From Compostibacter hankyongensis (GTDB lineage Bacteria > Bacteroidota > Bacteroidia > Chitinophagales > Chitinophagaceae), in the NCBI RefSeq assembly GCF_039541075.1, contig NZ_BAABFN010000022.1, forward strand, positions 186,001-250,000: a stretch of 64,000 nucleotides of DNA. The letters are read 5' to 3'. The position numbers were made by a program, and so were the translations under genes. Below the pieces are notes generated by a model, which saw only the letters and a list, made by a program, of their open reading frames with translations, did not search any database and was not told where the DNA came from. Each line of letters begins with the position of its first letter. Positions within the stretch are counted from its first letter, which is position 1. Shown in pieces: positions 63,187 through 64,000 of the stretch.

Positions 63187-64000
63187 TCAGAATCCCACAT
63201 CTACACCCAGGGTAAATATCCGGCTGACGGGGTAGGCGGTAAAATCCCGACCCTGGTTCAATCCGTTCAGACCGTTCAGTCCCGCCTCAGGATTCATGCC
63301 CGGATAATTCGTCAGTATAAAGGCATTCTGCGCACTGAAATATACCCGGGCATTTTTGACATACGGATTTCTGGCAAGCGGCAATCTGTAGCCAAGCGTG
63401 ATATTCTTTGCGGCCAGGTAGGATCCGTCAAACACCTGACGTGAAGTGAAATTCCGGAAATCCGCAGTAGTGCCTGCCCTGGTCCTCGGGTATATGCCGT
63501 CCCCCGGGTCTTCTTCCGATCTCCACCGGTTGGCCACACCTTTTCTCACATTAAAGACCCCGTCCAGGTTCTCGGTGGATTGAAAAGCGTCGTCGGCAAT
63601 ATCGTTGCCCACAGAACCGGCGAATACGATACTCAGATCAAAATTGTTATAGCTGAATTGGTTCGTCATCCCGTAGATAAAATCGGGGTTCGGATTACCG
63701 ATAAAGGTCCGGTCATTCTCATCGATAATACCGTCAGGCACGCCGTCGGGGCCGCTGATGTCTTTAAACCTCGCGGTTCCGACCATTGCTGTAGCGTCAT
63801 GAGGCTGCGTATCAAACTCCTCCTGCGTCATATACACTCCGGTATTGATATACCCGTAAAAAAGACCGATAGGATGGCTTACGGCCGTCCTGTTGTCATC
63901 CCAGTAGAGCTGATATCCGCCTATCGGGGCATTATTGGTACCAAGCTTTTCTACCCGGTTCCGGTCAAACGAAATATTAAAGCTGGTGCTCCACCGAAAT
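63187..64000 (-). CDS. susC: SusC/RagA TonB-dependent outer membrane receptor (C-terminal part)
   Basis: The frame stays open to the window edge, giving about 270 residues of the C-terminal barrel, including GVPDGIIDENDRTFIGNPNPDF and the last strand RIFTLGVDVGF ending in the aromatic residue typical of outer membrane barrels. SusC imports glycan fragments with TonB energy. The N-terminal portion lies beyond the window. Confidence 0.96.
   Translation of the reverse strand, partial: FRWSTSFNISFDRNRVEKLGTNNAPIGGYQLYWDDNRTAVSHPIGLFYGYINTGVYMTQEEFDTQPHDATAMVGTARFKDISGPDGVPDGIIDENDRTFIGNPNPDFIYGMTNQFSYNNFDLSIVFAGSVGNDIADDAFQSTENLDGVFNVRKGVANRWRSEEDPGDGIYPRTRAGTTADFRNFTSRQVFDGSYLAAKNITLGYRLPLARNPYVKNARVYFSAQNAFILTNYPGMNPEAGLNGLNGLNQGRDFTAYPVSRIFTLGVDVGF

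Overview
The window is a piece of a Bacteroidota chromosome, probably Chitinophagales/Sphingobacteriales-like; the genus cannot be fixed from the sequence. Evidence: a SusC/SusD pair, a type IX secretion cargo protein with a C-terminal sorting domain next to PorV, many LytS/LytTR, BlaI/BlaR1-TonB and AraC type regulators, and repeated promoter boxes of the Bacteroidota form TAnnTTTG in front of genes. Almost all of it is dense single-copy chromosomal coding sequence. No phage, IS element, CRISPR array or rRNA was seen. One tRNA gene (Ser-GCT) is present.

Layout. 1-5082 (+): end of an unknown gene, an alkaline-phosphatase-fold lipoprotein with altered active-site residues, a PA14/chitobiase-repeat protein with a type IX sorting tail, and PorV. 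5112-9215 (-): esterase, CPA2 antiporter, lipoprotein. 9422-11314 (+): Nramp metal transporter fused to a universal-stress domain behind a DtxR/MntR-like palindrome. 11327-14894 (-): LytTR regulator, LytS kinase, LiaF-like protein, flavin reductase-like protein. 15029-18676 (+): two isocitrate dehydrogenases of different subfamilies in tandem, a glutamine amidotransferase and a SugE-type transporter. 18681-24265: Omp85-like protein, pyrD, rsmE, dnaB. 24266-24688: intergenic region with a cluster of DnaA-box-like sequences. 24689-31406: pheT, coiled-coil protein, zapA, a nucleotidyltransferase/small-protein pair on the other strand, rny, a DUF1080 protein, a deoxyribonucleotidase. 31403-37366 (-): M48 protease, plsY, prmA, pnp, rpsO, ftsE. 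37439-39790 (+): BlaI/BlaR1 pair with two operators and a duplicated TonB domain. 39921-42593 (-): lipoprotein, purM, DUF1223. 42631-44924 (+): deoC, SPOR protein, M20 peptidase. 44936-48384 (-): GntR-controlled ABC exporter operon with two extra genes. 48559-53728: glyA, a sugar nucleotidyltransferase, an ABC-2 exporter, ssb. 54275-55837 (+): dnaA and tRNA-Ser. 55841-56261: a mosaic of nested inverted and direct repeats. 56266-64000: DinB-like and VOC proteins, AraC regulator, sugar isomerase-like protein, GH78 rhamnosidase, SusD and the end of SusC, forming a polysaccharide utilisation locus.

The genes combine housekeeping (replication start and fork: dnaA, dnaB, ssb; RNA turnover: rny, pnp; translation: pheT, rpsO, rsmE, prmA, tRNA-Ser; division: zapA, ftsE; one-carbon, purine and pyrimidine metabolism: glyA, purM, pyrD, deoC) with envelope functions and sensing. 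The most unusual stretches are the repeat mosaic after tRNA-Ser, the candidate DnaA-binding cluster before dnaB, three self-consistent operator/promoter arrangements (mntH, blaI, GntR-ABC), the double isocitrate dehydrogenase locus, and the apparent phosphatase pseudoenzyme.
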